Assembly: GCA_936450465.1 (NCBI GenBank)
Contig: OW388292.1
Location: 27,850,368-27,914,367 of the forward strand
Length of the DNA stretch: 64,000 nucleotides
DNA from: Gibbula magus
Lineage: Eukaryota > Mollusca > Gastropoda > Trochida > Trochidae
Direction: 5' to 3'
The notes under the pieces are model-generated. The model was given only the letters and a program-made list of their open reading frames with translations, made no database searches and was not told the origin of the DNA. The position numbers were made by a program, and so were the translations under genes. Of this stretch, positions 21,467-33,660 are shown in pieces. How positions within the stretch are numbered: the stretch's first letter is position 1; the number at the start of each line of letters is the position of its first letter.

Positions 21467-23280
21467 ATGTTACCCTTGTAGGCAATGCAAAATAAGATTG
21501 AGATATAAACTTTCTTAAATGATTGCAATACATATACTTGATAGAGCGGCACTAATACAATATTTATCAAAACAGAAATCAGATAACAGACTTTTCTTTT
21601 TAAATATTAATGTCTAATTTAAGTAGAACTTTCAATTTATTCTGCAGCGTGTCACTTAAACAATTTCTTAAAACTTATCTCTCACCTTCATTTTGGTCTT
21701 TTTCCCTCTTTAGTCACAAGACTTCAGCGTAGGCCTAGAGTTTCAGAATGGGCCAGATTGACAACACCAATACATGTTTATATACTATTCACCTGACTAT
21801 TGGTTCACTTATAGATAATTAACCTGTTATGGACAAACACATGTCCAGCAAGTGAATTAGAGCATAGCGCTGTTTTATACACACAATTAATCGGTGAAAA
21901 ACTCATTATGTCTCGCATATGGTGACTACCAATTAGCTTGTTAAAGCAGGCTATCTTCCTAATGCGCATGTTAAATGGTTCAAGAACATTTACTTCCATC
22001 TGAACTCCCTTAGGAGTATAATACATATTATCATTGATTCACTACCATTAACTACGTGTCTATTTCAGTTTAACCCATCTGATTCGGTTTATCAATTTCC
22101 AATAGTTAGCTGCATGCCATTTTATATCATTACCGATAACCTGTACACGACATGGCTCACGGCATCCAATGAACTGCCTGTACATTAGTCAGATTGATAC
22201 TCCGATTATATATTAGCATGTGTGTTTTAAAATAATGTGTCAGCTAAACACAATTCTCTCATTTGGAGGTAATGGTGGTTGTAGATATGTGCATGTAGTA
22301 TGTGTAATAGGAACTGAGCCATCATTGATTTACTAACGATTAAACCATTAGGCCATTAAACCATTGCCATTATAAAGCCTTGTGTTTTCATCATTTTCGA
22401 ATAATTTACTTTGCCAAATGATCTTATTAACGAAAACAATTAAGAAATTAAATAAACCCATGTGAACAAAGTTGTTTGCAACTCTCCCATTCCATGTGAA
22501 AATACGTCATGTATGAACCATTAACAAAATAAAAACACATAATCTCTAACTACTTGGTGTATCAGTAGTACAGAGATTAGGATCGGAAATCTGAAGGGAG
22601 TAACCTCTGTGGGAAGAGAATGGATCAATGTCTGTTTTAAAGAATATAGTAGTTAAATATAAATAGAGCAGAAGAAGGTGACTATTGACCATATTCTACT
22701 TTCTTGATGAGGTACTGTATTCCATTTCATGTAATTTGTCCAAAAAACATATTTTTATATAACGACATGATGGTCACTCCATTACGAAATCAAATCCATG
22801 CGCACAGTAAACCTGGCCTCCGGTCATCACGTGAATTGCAAGTTTACTCGACCAGTTAGACATTACTTGATTTGATCTCCGTTCGTGTACTATCAAAACA
22901 AATACAAAATCAAACGATAGTTAGTTATTCAGGCACGTTTTCAAGTCATCTATGAATAATTATTCAAAGTAGGTCCATGTTGCTACTTCAAGTGAATTAA
23001 TCAATATGCACATGAAGAGGATCCTAATTCAATCATGTACCCTCATTTCCCTCCTCTCCCAAAAGCATGATTAGTCCATGTCAACACTATTTGTTCAGTT
23101 TTATTACTATTATCTCTTATTTCATTCAATGTAAAAAAAAGGCTTGTATTTTTTTTATATATTTATGTCCATAACATTATCATGTTGCTGTAGCACGTTT
23201 TTTTTTCAAATTATATTTTCTTAAATTTATTATTTATTATTAAAGTATATATATATTAATAAATTAAAATAACATTTCAA
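21467..23280. other. Intergenic block paralogous to 51790-54430, no gene
   Basis: Segments at 21470-22030, 22050-22260, 22370-22530 and 22620-22800 match in order 51790-52350, 53255-53460, 53515-53760 and 54240-54430. No exon is recognised. An extra 0.87 kb is present only in the other copy (52360-53240). Confidence 0.6.
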
Positions 23281-23830
23281 GAAGCGATAAGCCGTATCCA
23301 TAGAAAACGGTTATGCCTTTTGGGAGAAAAGGTCCGACGTAAAAGCGACAGGGATGTGGAACTCTTCAGTGTGAGATGTGTCGGTCTCATGCGAGTTGAG
23401 ACAGCAAGATGATTGACCTTTCAACCATTATACATATTTAAAACTCAAGTCTGAGTGTTAGATATCGCAACATCAATCAGATCACCTGAACACCTTAAAT
23501 GGGAAATGGAATCGCATGCTTTAACCGAACCATGTAAATTCGTTTTAGAACTTTTTTTTATTCAGAAGTAATACTTTTAAAATTATGTTTTATATTTTTG
23601 AGAGAGTGCTTTATTTCAGCAAGAAAGTTGTGCTACAGCGCCTGTAATACCCATGCTGTAAATACTTATAGTACTTATAGAGAAAATTGTGATCTATCCA
23701 TAGATAATGTTTTCGTTTATGTAGCTCTAGTTAACGAGCTAAGGACATTCATATTTGATACAGAAAACGGTACCTTTATTGTCACTGACGTTATCGTCTG
23801 TCGATAGAGACTAAATATTGGCCTTTCCCC
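23281..23830. repeat. Dispersed repeat shared with gene B intron (42780-43120)
   Basis: 'aagccgtatccatagaaaacgg', 'gacagcaagatg', 'aaccatgtaaattcgtttta' and following sequence recur in the same order at 42784-43070. No gene is supported. Confidence 0.45.
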
Positions 23831-23895
23831 CGCGTCCTCGACAATAGTCATCAGGACTATAATATATATATATATGGACCGATCGGAACGGGACT

Positions 23896-24900
23896 ACTCA
23901 AAGTCAAAGTCAAAAGATATTTATTGCATTTAGGCCTCCAGCCCATATACAAATATTACATACATGTGTTGTTTATGTACAAATGTTATACAGAACAGAA
24001 CAATATTCACAATTGAGATAATAAGTTGCTTCTATGGATAACAGCATGTTTTACAAAAAGTGCTAAATTGCGTATTACATTTTCATTTCTGGAAGACAGA
24101 ATGGAAACAAAGGCAGTTGCAGTGAAAGATAATAATTTGAAATGAATTCTTTTCTTAAATCAGCATAATGAGGACATACAAAAACAAAATGGATTTCGTC
24201 TTTTACAGCTGAGTTGCATAATGGGCATAGTCTTAAATGTCTTTCTATAGAAAATCTTCTGCCTTTATTTACTTGTAAATCTAACAAACCCAAACGAAAA
24301 TTTACAAATGTGCGTCTGATATTTCTTGATGTTAATACAGACAGATATAATTCTGGTTGAATTAAGGTCTTATATGATCTATACAGTTGATATCTTGTGC
24401 TACTGTCCATACACGAATGCCATTCTTGATAATACATGTTAACAGATTGTTCTCGAAATTGCTTGAGAAATAGGTTAATATTACCAACTGTTTGATTTAG
24501 CCACACAAATCCAAACCCAAGTGAAAAAAGAAGATTTTAAATATGAGTCACCCATGTTGTCTTACCAATATCATCTAAATGAAAAAGCATGTTATAAGCT
24601 AGTTTTGGTAATCTCTGTTCGTGCATTCCCATGATTTTTAACCAAAATTTTAAACATTTGATTTGGGAATTTATAAATATCGGGTATCTGCCACATTCTC
24701 CATAAATCATGCTGTTGAACAACCAAACTCACATGCAACAGAAACGTCCCCATACAAAATACAAGATAATTCAATCCACTGAAATACGACTGAAAAAGAA
24801 TTACACCACGTCTTTAGAACCCAACAATACTCATGGACAACATAATCTGTTCATGTTTCTGAGAAACACACGTTTTAAGAATTCGTTTTTTTAAATCTCT
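23896..24900 (-). mobile_element. Non-LTR retrotransposon (LINE) 3' end relic
   Basis: The minus-strand frame 24506-24075 ends a reverse-transcriptase ORF with a zinc-binding tail: RHLRLCPLC, then DEIHFVFVCPHYADLRKEF. This is typical of LINE ORF2 C-termini in molluscs. Upstream pieces in shifted frames (24722-24537: YPIFINSQIKCLKFWLK, RLPKLAYNMLFHLDD) continue the same protein, so at least one frameshift is present. The 3' UTR has 'aataaatatc' and ends in a 'tttgactttgactttgag' tail at about 23896. The same family is seen at 61812-62577. Truncated and inactive. Confidence 0.75.
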
Positions 24901-25709
24901 TTAACTAGACGAGGTATAAGTGTCAAAAAGCGAATATAGCTTGTTTTGTGACGTCCTACAGTAATGATGCGTCAGCAAATTTAAATCCAAGAATGTTATT
25001 TATGTTTTAGAAATACTTGCCATTTAGATAGTGAATACATATAACATTACTATTGAAGGTAGTATTGTCCCAAATAAAACCATGTTTTATGTTATCTTCA
25101 TCGTTTATTAATTACATTTCTACTTTTTAATTTTTTTAAGCTTAACTACCAAACATTGTGGCCCAAAAACATCTTGGAAAAGCGAGTTTAGCACCCCACG
25201 TGTATTTGAACAGACATAAAAATAAAAATACTACACTCTGATGTTTGAAATTGTGAGTACTTATTTATAAATCACATTCTTTAAAACACGTCTTCAGTAT
25301 TGAGTACTTCTTTATCAAATACATTGACAATCTAATTTCTCCGACATCAATCTATAATTTGTTATACTCTTTTGAAAATGAGGGGACGTTTCTTTTGCAC
25401 GTGAGTATATTTGTACTTCGTAATTGAGGTGAGGTGAGTTACTTTTTCAAGAGTATTTCACTTATAAATTCTTAATTGAATTAAGGGATTTAGTTATCAC
25501 TCAAATGAAGGGTCGAATAAAAGTGAGATAATGGCATGATTCTATTTGAGTGTTGCAACACTTTTTAAAGATGCATACATTTCTATATGAAAGGAATATC
25601 GTGGAACTCAAGTTTAAACGCCACACGCTTTACAGGAATATGAATTGAAACATAACAAAATACACAATCACAATTGATAATTTGGAGAGATGCAATATAT
25701 AGGATGCCT
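24901..25709. other. No gene; dispersed repeats
   Basis: 25140-25340 resembles 36550-36690 ('gtttagcaccccacgtgtatttgaac' against 'tttcagcaccccaagtgtatttgaac'). 25425-25475 resembles the tail of the SINE at 45427 (gtgaggtgagtt...caagagtatttcactta). Confidence 0.45.
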
Positions 25710-25718
25710 AATCAGCAA

Positions 25719-25827
25719 CGTTTACATCCTCGGTTACCCAGGGTTTTATATATGCTCCATCACTCTCCACAGAATCATATAGTGGAGAGTAACGGAGCAT
25801 ATATAAAACCCTGAGTAACCGAGGATG
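25719..25827. mobile_element. Hairpin MITE with 9-bp direct repeats
   Basis: Arms of 46 bp (25725-25770 and 25782-25827) are near-perfect complements with an 11-base loop. The flanks carry the direct repeat aatcagcaa (25710-25718 and 25828-25836), consistent with a target duplication. Confidence 0.7.
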
Positions 25828-26100
25828 AATCAGCAATTGAATAAACTTAATGTATGTTCAAGTTGAGCATTAGCCATTTCGCTATTGAATGAACACTGTC
25901 ATGTTTCTTCGCAATATATATTCTTGTTTAGTTAAAGGTGTTCAAATAATTGTTATAAATGATTTTGAATAATGTGTTTGAAATGTGTTCACTTCATAAA
26001 AAAATGTTCAGTTAATTACCGTGAATATGCATTGCCTCAGTGTGCGATGTGTTCAATCAACCACAAATGATGTATTAATATCTCTTAGGAAATTACGTAG

Positions 26101-26211
26101 AGGGTAATGTCCGAGTAACTCTCCATTCCTTAGAAATAATGGAGCCGAGGCCCCGGAGGGGCCGTGGCCAATTATTTTTGAAGGAATGGAGAGTTACGAG
26201 GATATTACCCT
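26101..26211. mobile_element. Second hairpin MITE with GC-rich centre
   Basis: 31-bp arms (26101-26131 and 26181-26211, three mismatches) enclose a centre containing 'ggccccggaggggcc', itself self-complementary. The arm core 'taactctccat' is shared with the hairpin at 25725 (ctctcca) and with a lone end at 26306-26318. Confidence 0.65.
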
Positions 26212-26589
26212 ACTTAAATTACACTCAAAGTATTGCTCTTTAATCAAAATTGCTTTAGAAAGTTAAAGAAATTAAATTTCTTCTTCAAAAATATGATGTG
26301 ATGTGTAACTCTCCATTACTGAAAAATAATGGAGTGAAAGAACAATAGGATGACGTCACAAGTGTAATTTAACTGCGAACAACATCCAAACATCCCGAGA
26401 TTTTAGAAAATTCAAAAAGTCGACATCCTGAGGCGACACCCTCAATTATATGTGCACAAACATATTAATCTAATGTTCCTTAATCAATTATGGTGTAAAG
26501 AAAGTTTGTTATAGTGATGATTTTAATTTATGAGTACAGACAGATTATGATTATATGTTACAGGAAATAACCTTGAAATTGACTTTGGC

Positions 26590-27160
26590 TTTAGTTGTCA
26601 GGGGTATACCAAATCAACAATTTATTATCCACATCGACTGATGAGCCTGTACACATAATTTCAGCTTTCGAGGGCTTTTGGTTCCAGAAAAGAAGAAAAA
26701 AATAGTGGTTTTGGTTATGGCCGTTATTAGGGCTAGAGGGTCATCAAATCTACTATTCACAATGCTCATGAGCTGCGCAGTCTGTATGTAACTCTTCAAC
26801 TGTCTAGAATCTTTTGTTTTGTCATGGGCAGTGTGACCCTTATTTGGGACCACAGGCTCACGAAATCTACAATATATAATTCACATTGGCTAAAGAGCCT
26901 GTACACAACATTTCAACATTCTAGGGCGTTTCGTTATGTAGAAGAAAAAATAAGTTTTTAGGTCATGACTTGTAATTCCCTTATTCATTTCAGTTGTCCA
27001 AGTCTTTTCATTCTACAGAAGTAGGAAATATGTTTTAGGTCATGACCTGTGAGGCCCTTATTTCGGGACACAGGGTCACTAAATCTACAATGTATAATTT
27101 TCATTCGCAAAAAAGTCTGTACACAACATTCCAATTTTCTAGACCTAGAGCTAAAAATCA
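26590..27160. repeat. Degenerate tandem repeat of about 130-200 bp
   Basis: The string 'gagcctgtacaca..atttcagc..tctagggc' followed by 'ggtcatgacctgtgaggccctta' recurs about four times. Related copies lie at 54960-55070 and 33890-33960. No gene is supported; the frame 26614-26853 is repeat sequence. Confidence 0.55.
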
Positions 27161-28118
27161 AACAGCGAAGAACTGTACAACGACATCAATGATGGAACTC
27201 ACGAGATAGAGAATAAAATTGGATTTATTGTCTAATTACAAGTCACCTCAAAGTAAACAAACGACCTTCACATACTAATGTAATATTGCCCCATGTATAC
27301 ATGAATAATATTGCATGCATGTAGATTTGAAAAACGTGTTTCAATGCAGTGTCCTATGTTTTTCCCAAATTATTGCATCTTGAACAGAATAAAAAACACA
27401 GTGTGGATCATACAAGGCTTAACTAATGTGTATTTTTACATCTTCTTCCATTTGAACTTAAAATAGACACAGCGTTATTTTACAAAAAACTGACCATCAC
27501 CAGTATGGGGTACTTTCAACAACCTCAATAAATTAAATTTTCACTTCATTTTGTAAAACAAAAATGTTATTTCTTGCTGGTTGATCAATATATCTGGACT
27601 GTTTACAGTTACAGGAACCACAAGGGAGTTTGTAATATGTATCAACGTTCCTAACAAAAGAAAAACAAAACCAAAAACTTTCCCATGAGCGTTTTAATGA
27701 ATTTTTAGCATATTATTTTTCAAAATGGATCTTGATTTATAAAACACTGTTCAATGATTACAATTCATTACAAGCTAGTATATGACGCATTCACGTACCA
27801 GTTCTGAAGAACAAATCAAACTTTACATATCTGAATCAATATTGAAACCTCTCGAAGCCTAAAAATATTGATGCTGCTCATAATTTTACCATCAATACTA
27901 TAGCTCTTCCACCCTGCTTCTGATTTAACGTCACGTGTTTCTTAGTTTACTGGCACATGTTACACTGTGTTATCATGGTCAGTATATCATGTATATGAAG
28001 AACAGCATTTGAACAAAGCACATGATAAAACAATGACACGTTGTCACACTCACACTGAAAAACCTATATATATATATATACCCTTAACACAAGGTAGTGA
28101 AATCGATCAACTGTCAAT
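27160..28118. other. 3' flank of gene B
   Basis: No gene. This block (for example 'caaagtaaacaaacgacc', 'catactaatgtaatattgcc') is the first of three paralogous 3' blocks; the others are 55110-55880 and 57040-58070. A (ta)n run lies at 28064-28080. Confidence 0.6.
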
Positions 28119-28319
28119 CTAAACTTTGTTCCTTTGGAAAGGTTGAACTCTGTTATCATTGGGCACGTTGGTGTTGTCGACTTTCTTCTTCTTACTGTAT
28201 TTCTCATAGAGATACTGCAGTATTTCCATGAAGAACTGGAACACCTCCATGACACTGAGGATAGTGAGTCCCACCCACAGACCGACCGTACCTCCCACAT
28301 CAGACGCGAACTGGACGTC
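28119..28319 (-). CDS. DEG/ENaC gene B, exon 11: TM2 and C-terminus
   Basis: 67 codons including the stop; acceptor 'tgttgacag|GACGTC'. Residues 1-10 are DVQFASDVGG, the pre-TM2 degenerin-site region. TVGLWVGLTILSVMEVFQF forms TM2, with G-L-T at the position of the family's G-x-S selectivity filter. The short cytoplasmic tail is basic (YSKKKKVDN) and ends QPFQRNKV*. The same exon occurs as 58297-58073 (gene C) and, damaged, near 56085-55882. Confidence 0.9.
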   Translation of the reverse strand, partial: DVQFASDVGGTVGLWVGLTILSVMEVFQFFMEILQYLYEKYSKKKKVDNTNVPNDNRVQPFQRNKV

Positions 28320-29073
28320 CTGTCAACACAACGTTCAAGGTACAAAGATATCGCTATGAAAAATATTAGATTAGGCTAAGCAGAAAACAGAAAAGACCAC
28401 TTTAATGCACTTGTCAATTTGACAACATTGTACCTTTAACATCATTTAAGTTTCTACAAAGTATTTAGATATGCTTTCTAATGAAAAAAAGAGTAAAACA
28501 ATTGTGTTACGTTTCGGCCCAAATTGTTTCAACTTATTTCCAAAACCACAACAAAGTGAATCCTTTTCCTTCATTGCGTTGTGAAACAACACCACACTTT
28601 CAACTGAAATATTGCTGCCGGAGAAAGTCGATTTTGAATGTTTTTGATAAGCTGATAAGTTTTGCAATTTCATTCATTAGGATATCATATGTTTGTTCAA
28701 AGAGACATGGGATGCTGAAATCGTCATTTCAACAACTATAGTTTTTGGACATAATTACAAATTGATGTTTATTATATGACGTTGTAAAACAAACCAAGAA
28801 GTCTTTTTTTTTAAAAGGCGTGTTTTTAGAAACTTGAACGGATAATGTTTAAAATAAATTAGTTTAGCTCACAAAAATATATTAAGACACGGGGCAATTT
28901 CAAATCACTGATAGAAGTAGTGTAATCACGTCAGGTAAATTCATCGCATTGCAGGACGGTATAAAATGGGGCTTGTAACCCTTCTCGTGCAGACGAAATT
29001 GTGCTGACGAAGAGAATTTCGACATAAATATTGTTTTTCAAAATAATATGATGCCTCAGGCAATAGCACTCAC
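28320..29073. other. Intron 10 of gene B
   Basis: Intron with GT (29073-29072) and AG ends. No gene is seen; the short frames at 28446-28741 are not conserved in the gene C intron. Confidence 0.6.
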
Positions 29074-29149
29074 CTCATAGCCTCGAGTTTCTCTTATCAA
29101 TTCAAAATTCAAGTCTTCGAAATATATGTTGATTTTCATGAAGTTTTGA
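29074..29149 (-). CDS. DEG/ENaC gene B, exon 10
   Basis: 76 bp, acceptor 'ttttttcag|TCA', donor 'TATGAG|gtgagt'. Encodes S-QNFMKINIYFEDLNFELI-RETRGYE, the beta strand and wrist segment just before TM2 (family pattern: iYf.dLnfe.i.e...y). The 76-bp length and phase are identical to the gene C exon at 58955-58880. Confidence 0.88.
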
Positions 29150-31435
29150 CTGAAAAAAATATTCAAATATGTAACACCGATTTGCGCTCGGGGATGAACG
29201 GACTTTTCAGATGATTTTATTCTATTTTGATCGTTTCATACAGTGGGTGTTACATTGCCAGATATTCTTAAAATAAAGCTATTGGCTCTGTGTCATCAGA
29301 CTATAGATTACAGCATATGAGGTCCAAAATGTAAGTTTTCCCGAAATATGTGGCAGAGGGCTAATGAATATTTAGTACATTTCATACTGCCGAAGAGGAT
29401 TATATACGTTGTTAGATAGTGATCCCTGTGACACTTAATTTTGTATACCCCCAAACAATTTATTTTGCAAAATAATCAACTATAGATATTATCATTATTT
29501 TATTCTTTTTAGGAAATGTTGTATTATTCAGTTCAACGTAGATAGTCAAAATGTGGTATTGTTTAAAAGAAAATGCTCAAGAAGCCAAAAATTACATGAT
29601 ATTGTATAAACACATTTTGGATACAAACGTACAACTTCAGGTATTTATCACAAACTGCGTGTCAACGAATCCAAAAAAGCCAATGTTAAAATGTCTTTGT
29701 CGACGTTGAAGAACACCTCAGTGAAACACTTAAATATTTAAGTGCATGTCCTGTATTGTATCATGTAATATAACGAACATGTATATGTTTTATCTTTATA
29801 ATTCTGATTACTAAATTCGTTGCTTAATATGAAAATGTTATAATATAAATGTAAGACACATGTCAAGGTTTGTGGCATTGTATGTTTAGGTCGAGGCGAG
29901 CGTGAAAATGTGACAAAACTAGAATAGTGTTCCCTGTTCCTCCTTCTCCACAGCAACAACAATATGGGGACATTTCTTAACAAAAGGTTGTTCATCATTG
30001 GAGTTATTACTTTTTACTAAGTTGAATCATCAATTCGGTCTTGTTCTTATAACCTTTTTCACATTGGATCAATGGGATCAAAGGGATAACATGGCTTTAC
30101 CCAATATCTCATGACCTTGACTTTTGACATTTGACCTTCAAGTTCACACAATCAATAATCACTTTTAATTGTGTATAACAATCATTTAATGATTTAAAGT
30201 GTTCATAGTTAAAAACTATATTCACAAAAGCTTCTTTAAGTTGTGATCTTGACCGTTTACAGATTTTACCAAAAACCTTTTCAAATCAATGTCTTTCTCG
30301 ATAGTTGATACCTACCAAGTAAGAGGCTGATACAAGGCTCAACACAATTTTAAGTTATCGCCTTTACAAGGATTTTTAAAGTGATTTCAAGACTCATGAC
30401 CTTGACCTTGACCTTTGACTTTGAATGTGAACATGTAAAAATTATTCCTCAGGTGTAAAAGAAAGAAACTAGGTATATGATGTGTTAATACCTTCATGGA
30501 AACACTTTATTTGGTGATTTCAGACCTGGTGACCGTCACCATATCTCGTGACCTTGACCTTCAAGATCACAAATCAATAATCACTTTTAATTGTGTATAA
30601 CAATCATTTAATGATTTAAAGTGTTCATAGTTAAAAACTATATTCACAAAAGCTTCTTTAAGTTGTGATCTTGACCGTTTACAGATTTTACCAAAAACCT
30701 TTTCAAATCAATGTCTTTCTCGATAGTTGATACCTACCAAGTAAGAGGCTGATACAAGGCTCAACACAATTTTAAGTTATCGCCTTTACAAGGATTTTTA
30801 AAGTGATTTCAAGACTCATGACCTTGACCTTGACCTTTGACTTTGAATGTGAACATGTAAAAATTATTCCTCAGGTGTAAAAGAAAGAAACTAGGTATAT
30901 GATGTGTTAATACCTTCATGGAAACACTTTATTTGGTGATTTCAGACCTGGTGACCGTCACCATATCTCGTGACCTTGACCTTCAAGATCACAAATCACT
31001 GATCACTTTTCATTGTGTATAACAATCATGTAATGATTTCAGTCAGTGGGTAATACACATGCAAAGTTTCAGGAAGATATGATGACGAGTTTTGGAGCTT
31101 TTCTCCGGAAAAGTACCTATCTCTGAACAAAGTCCAAATCCAACACGTTTCTACGGAAAATAATTTTTTTCTCAGAAATCTGAAAATATAAAAGGGCGCT
31201 ACTTTAGTTGGAGGGTAATACACATGAAAGTTATCATGATAGGTTTTTGAGTTCTACTCCGGAAACAAAATGATTACGGACGGACAGACAGATGGACAGG
31301 ACGACGTTTTTATCCCATGGTATTACATACTGGTGGGCTAAATATTAAATGCATGTCATTTGGAATGTTCTGTTCGTTCTATTTCCCTCTAAATTTCATA
31401 GTGTCATGTAATATGAAATACAGCTATAAGTTTAC
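29150..31435. other. Intron 9 of gene B, with a 422-bp tandem duplication
   Basis: No gene. It holds the tandem repeat at 30145-30990 and, at 31268-31300, a 'ggacggacagacagatggac' run that often accompanies this repeat class in invertebrate genomes. Confidence 0.6.
30145..30990. repeat. Tandem duplication, period 422 bp, rich in TGACCT half-sites
   Basis: Two near-identical units (for example 'atcaataatcacttttaatt' at 30151 and 30573), then a diverged start of a third at about 30990. Each contains 'tgaccttgaccttgacctttgac', a head-to-tail run of TGACCT, the complement of the nuclear-receptor half-site AGGTCA. A function is not implied by sequence alone. Confidence 0.85.
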
Positions 31436-31518
31436 CTTAAAAATTTGTCATCCATTTGTTGGTATTTTTCACACTCTGTTTCGTTTCTGGTAGCACATAG
31501 ATATTCCACCAGTAACCT
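31436..31518 (-). CDS. DEG/ENaC gene B, exon 9
   Basis: 83 bp, acceptor 'tatcttgcag|AGG', donor 'TTTAAG|gtaaac'. Encodes RLLVEYLCATRNETEC then EKYQQMDDKFL-R, the segment after the WPS motif. An NET sequon is present. The gene C counterpart (62949-62867) has identical length and 70% or more similar residues. Confidence 0.86.
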
Positions 31519-32257
31519 CTGCAAGATACACCAATAATTTAGAACGAGAAATGATTTTTACTAGAATATAAGATTAATTTGTTATGTTGTGCAATGGCGG
31601 GCCCCCCTTTGAAATATATATTTTGTTTATCGGATGAACCGGCCTGGTGACCCGCCTTTACACTATGTGAAAACTCTTCGACCCGCCTTTCTTGTCAATT
31701 ATCAAATAGAATAAAACAGGCGACTCCTTGTTCGTGAATGACATGTACAGTTAAGACCACAATGTTAATATTATGATTGAAATTTAATATTCTGTTTGAT
31801 AAATAAGGCAAAGAAAATAATGTTCAGTGCATTCATGTAAAACAAAGTTTACTGAAGCCTAGTTTTAATTGTTTTTATAAAAAAATGACTTGTAAAAGAG
31901 AGCTTTAGTTGCCATTTTTAAGGACATACCCTTTTTCGGAAATTTGGCACCATGAGGCCACCATTCTTTCGAAGAAATATCTGCCCAAAACTGACCTTGT
32001 GGTTAAAATACCTAAACATCAATAATTTCATTTTTCCTGCGAACTTTTAAAATTTGGTATGATACATGCAAAAATCTTTAAGCTAGATATTATATATAAT
32101 TTAATGTTTACCCCCCCCCCCCCCCCCCATACCAATATAAATACAATGTAGCTTTGTCCTGAAATTAGGAAAACATATATGTTAAATACAAACTACAGAA
32201 CAATCACCAGATATAAAGGCTGGGACGTGGACGTGGACGTGCAATTGCTGAACCTAC
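31519..32257. other. Intron 8 of gene B, with an 18-base poly(C) run
   Basis: No gene. A run of 18 C lies at 32111-32128, followed by 'ggacgtggacgtggacgtg' at 32222-32240 just before exon 8's donor. Confidence 0.6.
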
Positions 32258-32315
32258 CGCATAGGCACCAGACGGCCAGCGTCTGTTTGTAGATATTTTC
32301 TGGAAACTCGTCTCG
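32258..32315 (-). CDS. DEG/ENaC gene B, exon 8: WPS motif
   Basis: 58 bp, acceptor 'ctcttgcag|CGAG', donor 'TATGCG|gtaggt'. The first base completes a codon, followed by ETSFQKISTNRRWPSGAYA. The S...WPS pattern is the conserved end of the thumb in this family. The gene C counterpart at 63194-63137 is the same length. Confidence 0.86.
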
Positions 32316-32389
32316 CTGCAAGAGTTACATGTTGATTAGTCTTTTCTCAATACCATGCATTCTATTTATGTTAAATGGCTAGTTGTACA

Positions 32390-33660
32390 CCCTCCAAAAA
32401 AGAAACACCCCCCCAGCTCAATACCTGACGACATCTCCTGAACAAAACTAATGAACATAAATTAGAACTTTTCGTCATGTACTTTTAATATGTTCTCTCA
32501 TGATTAGTACTAGCCGTCAACGCAACCTTTGTCACGCACGCTGACATTTTATCCGGTTTTGTTTGAGGATGTGCGAAAAGGTCATGTGCATAATGCTGAA
32601 AGTCGGTTGCACCTGATGTAGATGTCTATACAAGGACGCGTAGTTTTTCAGTCAGTCATTTCATTTACCCCGAAAGTCAAGGTCGAAAATACCCTGTTGA
32701 GTGCAGCAGATCAACATATTGCCATTGGTCGCATTGAGGCCATTTTGAAACAGTTTCCCGTCATTTAAATATCCATAAAACAACTATCTCCCGACTTTAG
32801 AATCGATATAAACAGTTCAATGCAACTGAAGACCGTCCCAGGAGTGGTAGACCAAGGTTCACAACACCGGCTCAGGATCACTACATCCGAGTCACCCACC
32901 TACGTAATCGGCAGGCCACACCAAGCCTCACTGCAACACAGGTGCCTGGTTTGAGGAGAGTGTCTGCCCAAACCATCAGAAATCATTTACGTGAGGCCAA
33001 TCTGTGTGCATGAAGACCATTTGTCGGCCCCGTCCTGATATGGCAACATCGAAGAAACATCTCAGGTGTTGCATTAGCGTGCGGAAATGGACCTTACGAA
33101 TATGGAGACGAGTCAGTTTCCTATTTCCTGGCATGACGGAAGGCAACGTGTCTATAGACGAGGACATGAACGTTTTGCTCCGAACTGCATTCGACAGGTT
33201 GACAGATTTGGAGGAGGTAGTGTCATGGTATGGGGAGCCATGTCTTACAACCAACGATCACACCTGGTCATCATTCCTGACAATTTGACGGCTCAACCAT
33301 ACATCAATGACGTTTGAGATACTCATCTTGGCGATAATCGACCAACAGAGGGAGCTGTTTCAACAGGACAATGCCCGCCCTCACACAGCTCGTGTTTCAG
33401 TGATTTTGTTAACGGAATTCCAATGTCAACATCTTGCCATGGCCCTCCAGATCACCCGACATCATCCATATCGAACATATATTTAATCGTCGTATTCGTG
33501 CACGTACAACTCCGCTGCAGACGTTGGATGCACTGGCCACATCAGTGCAGGAGGAGTGGAGAGTAATGCCCAAGGAAAGGATTCTTCGTCTTATCCATTC
33601 TGTTCCGAGGAGGTGCAATGCTGTGGTTACAGCTCGTTGGGCTTATACGAGTTACTGAAG
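32390..33660 (+). mobile_element. Tc1-like transposon relic
   Basis: Several frames together carry Tc1 transposase signatures: 'GRQRVYRRGHERFAP' and 'DRFGGGSVMVWGAMS' (about 33135-33250), 'FQQDNARPHTARVS' (about 33357), and 'SPDIIHIEHIF' with the final acidic residue (about 33447). Stops and frameshifts break it. The left end 'ccctccaaaaaagaaacac' near 32391 resembles a Tc1 inverted terminus; the matching right end was not found. It is in the intron between exons 7 and 8 of gene B, opposite to the gene. Confidence 0.75.
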
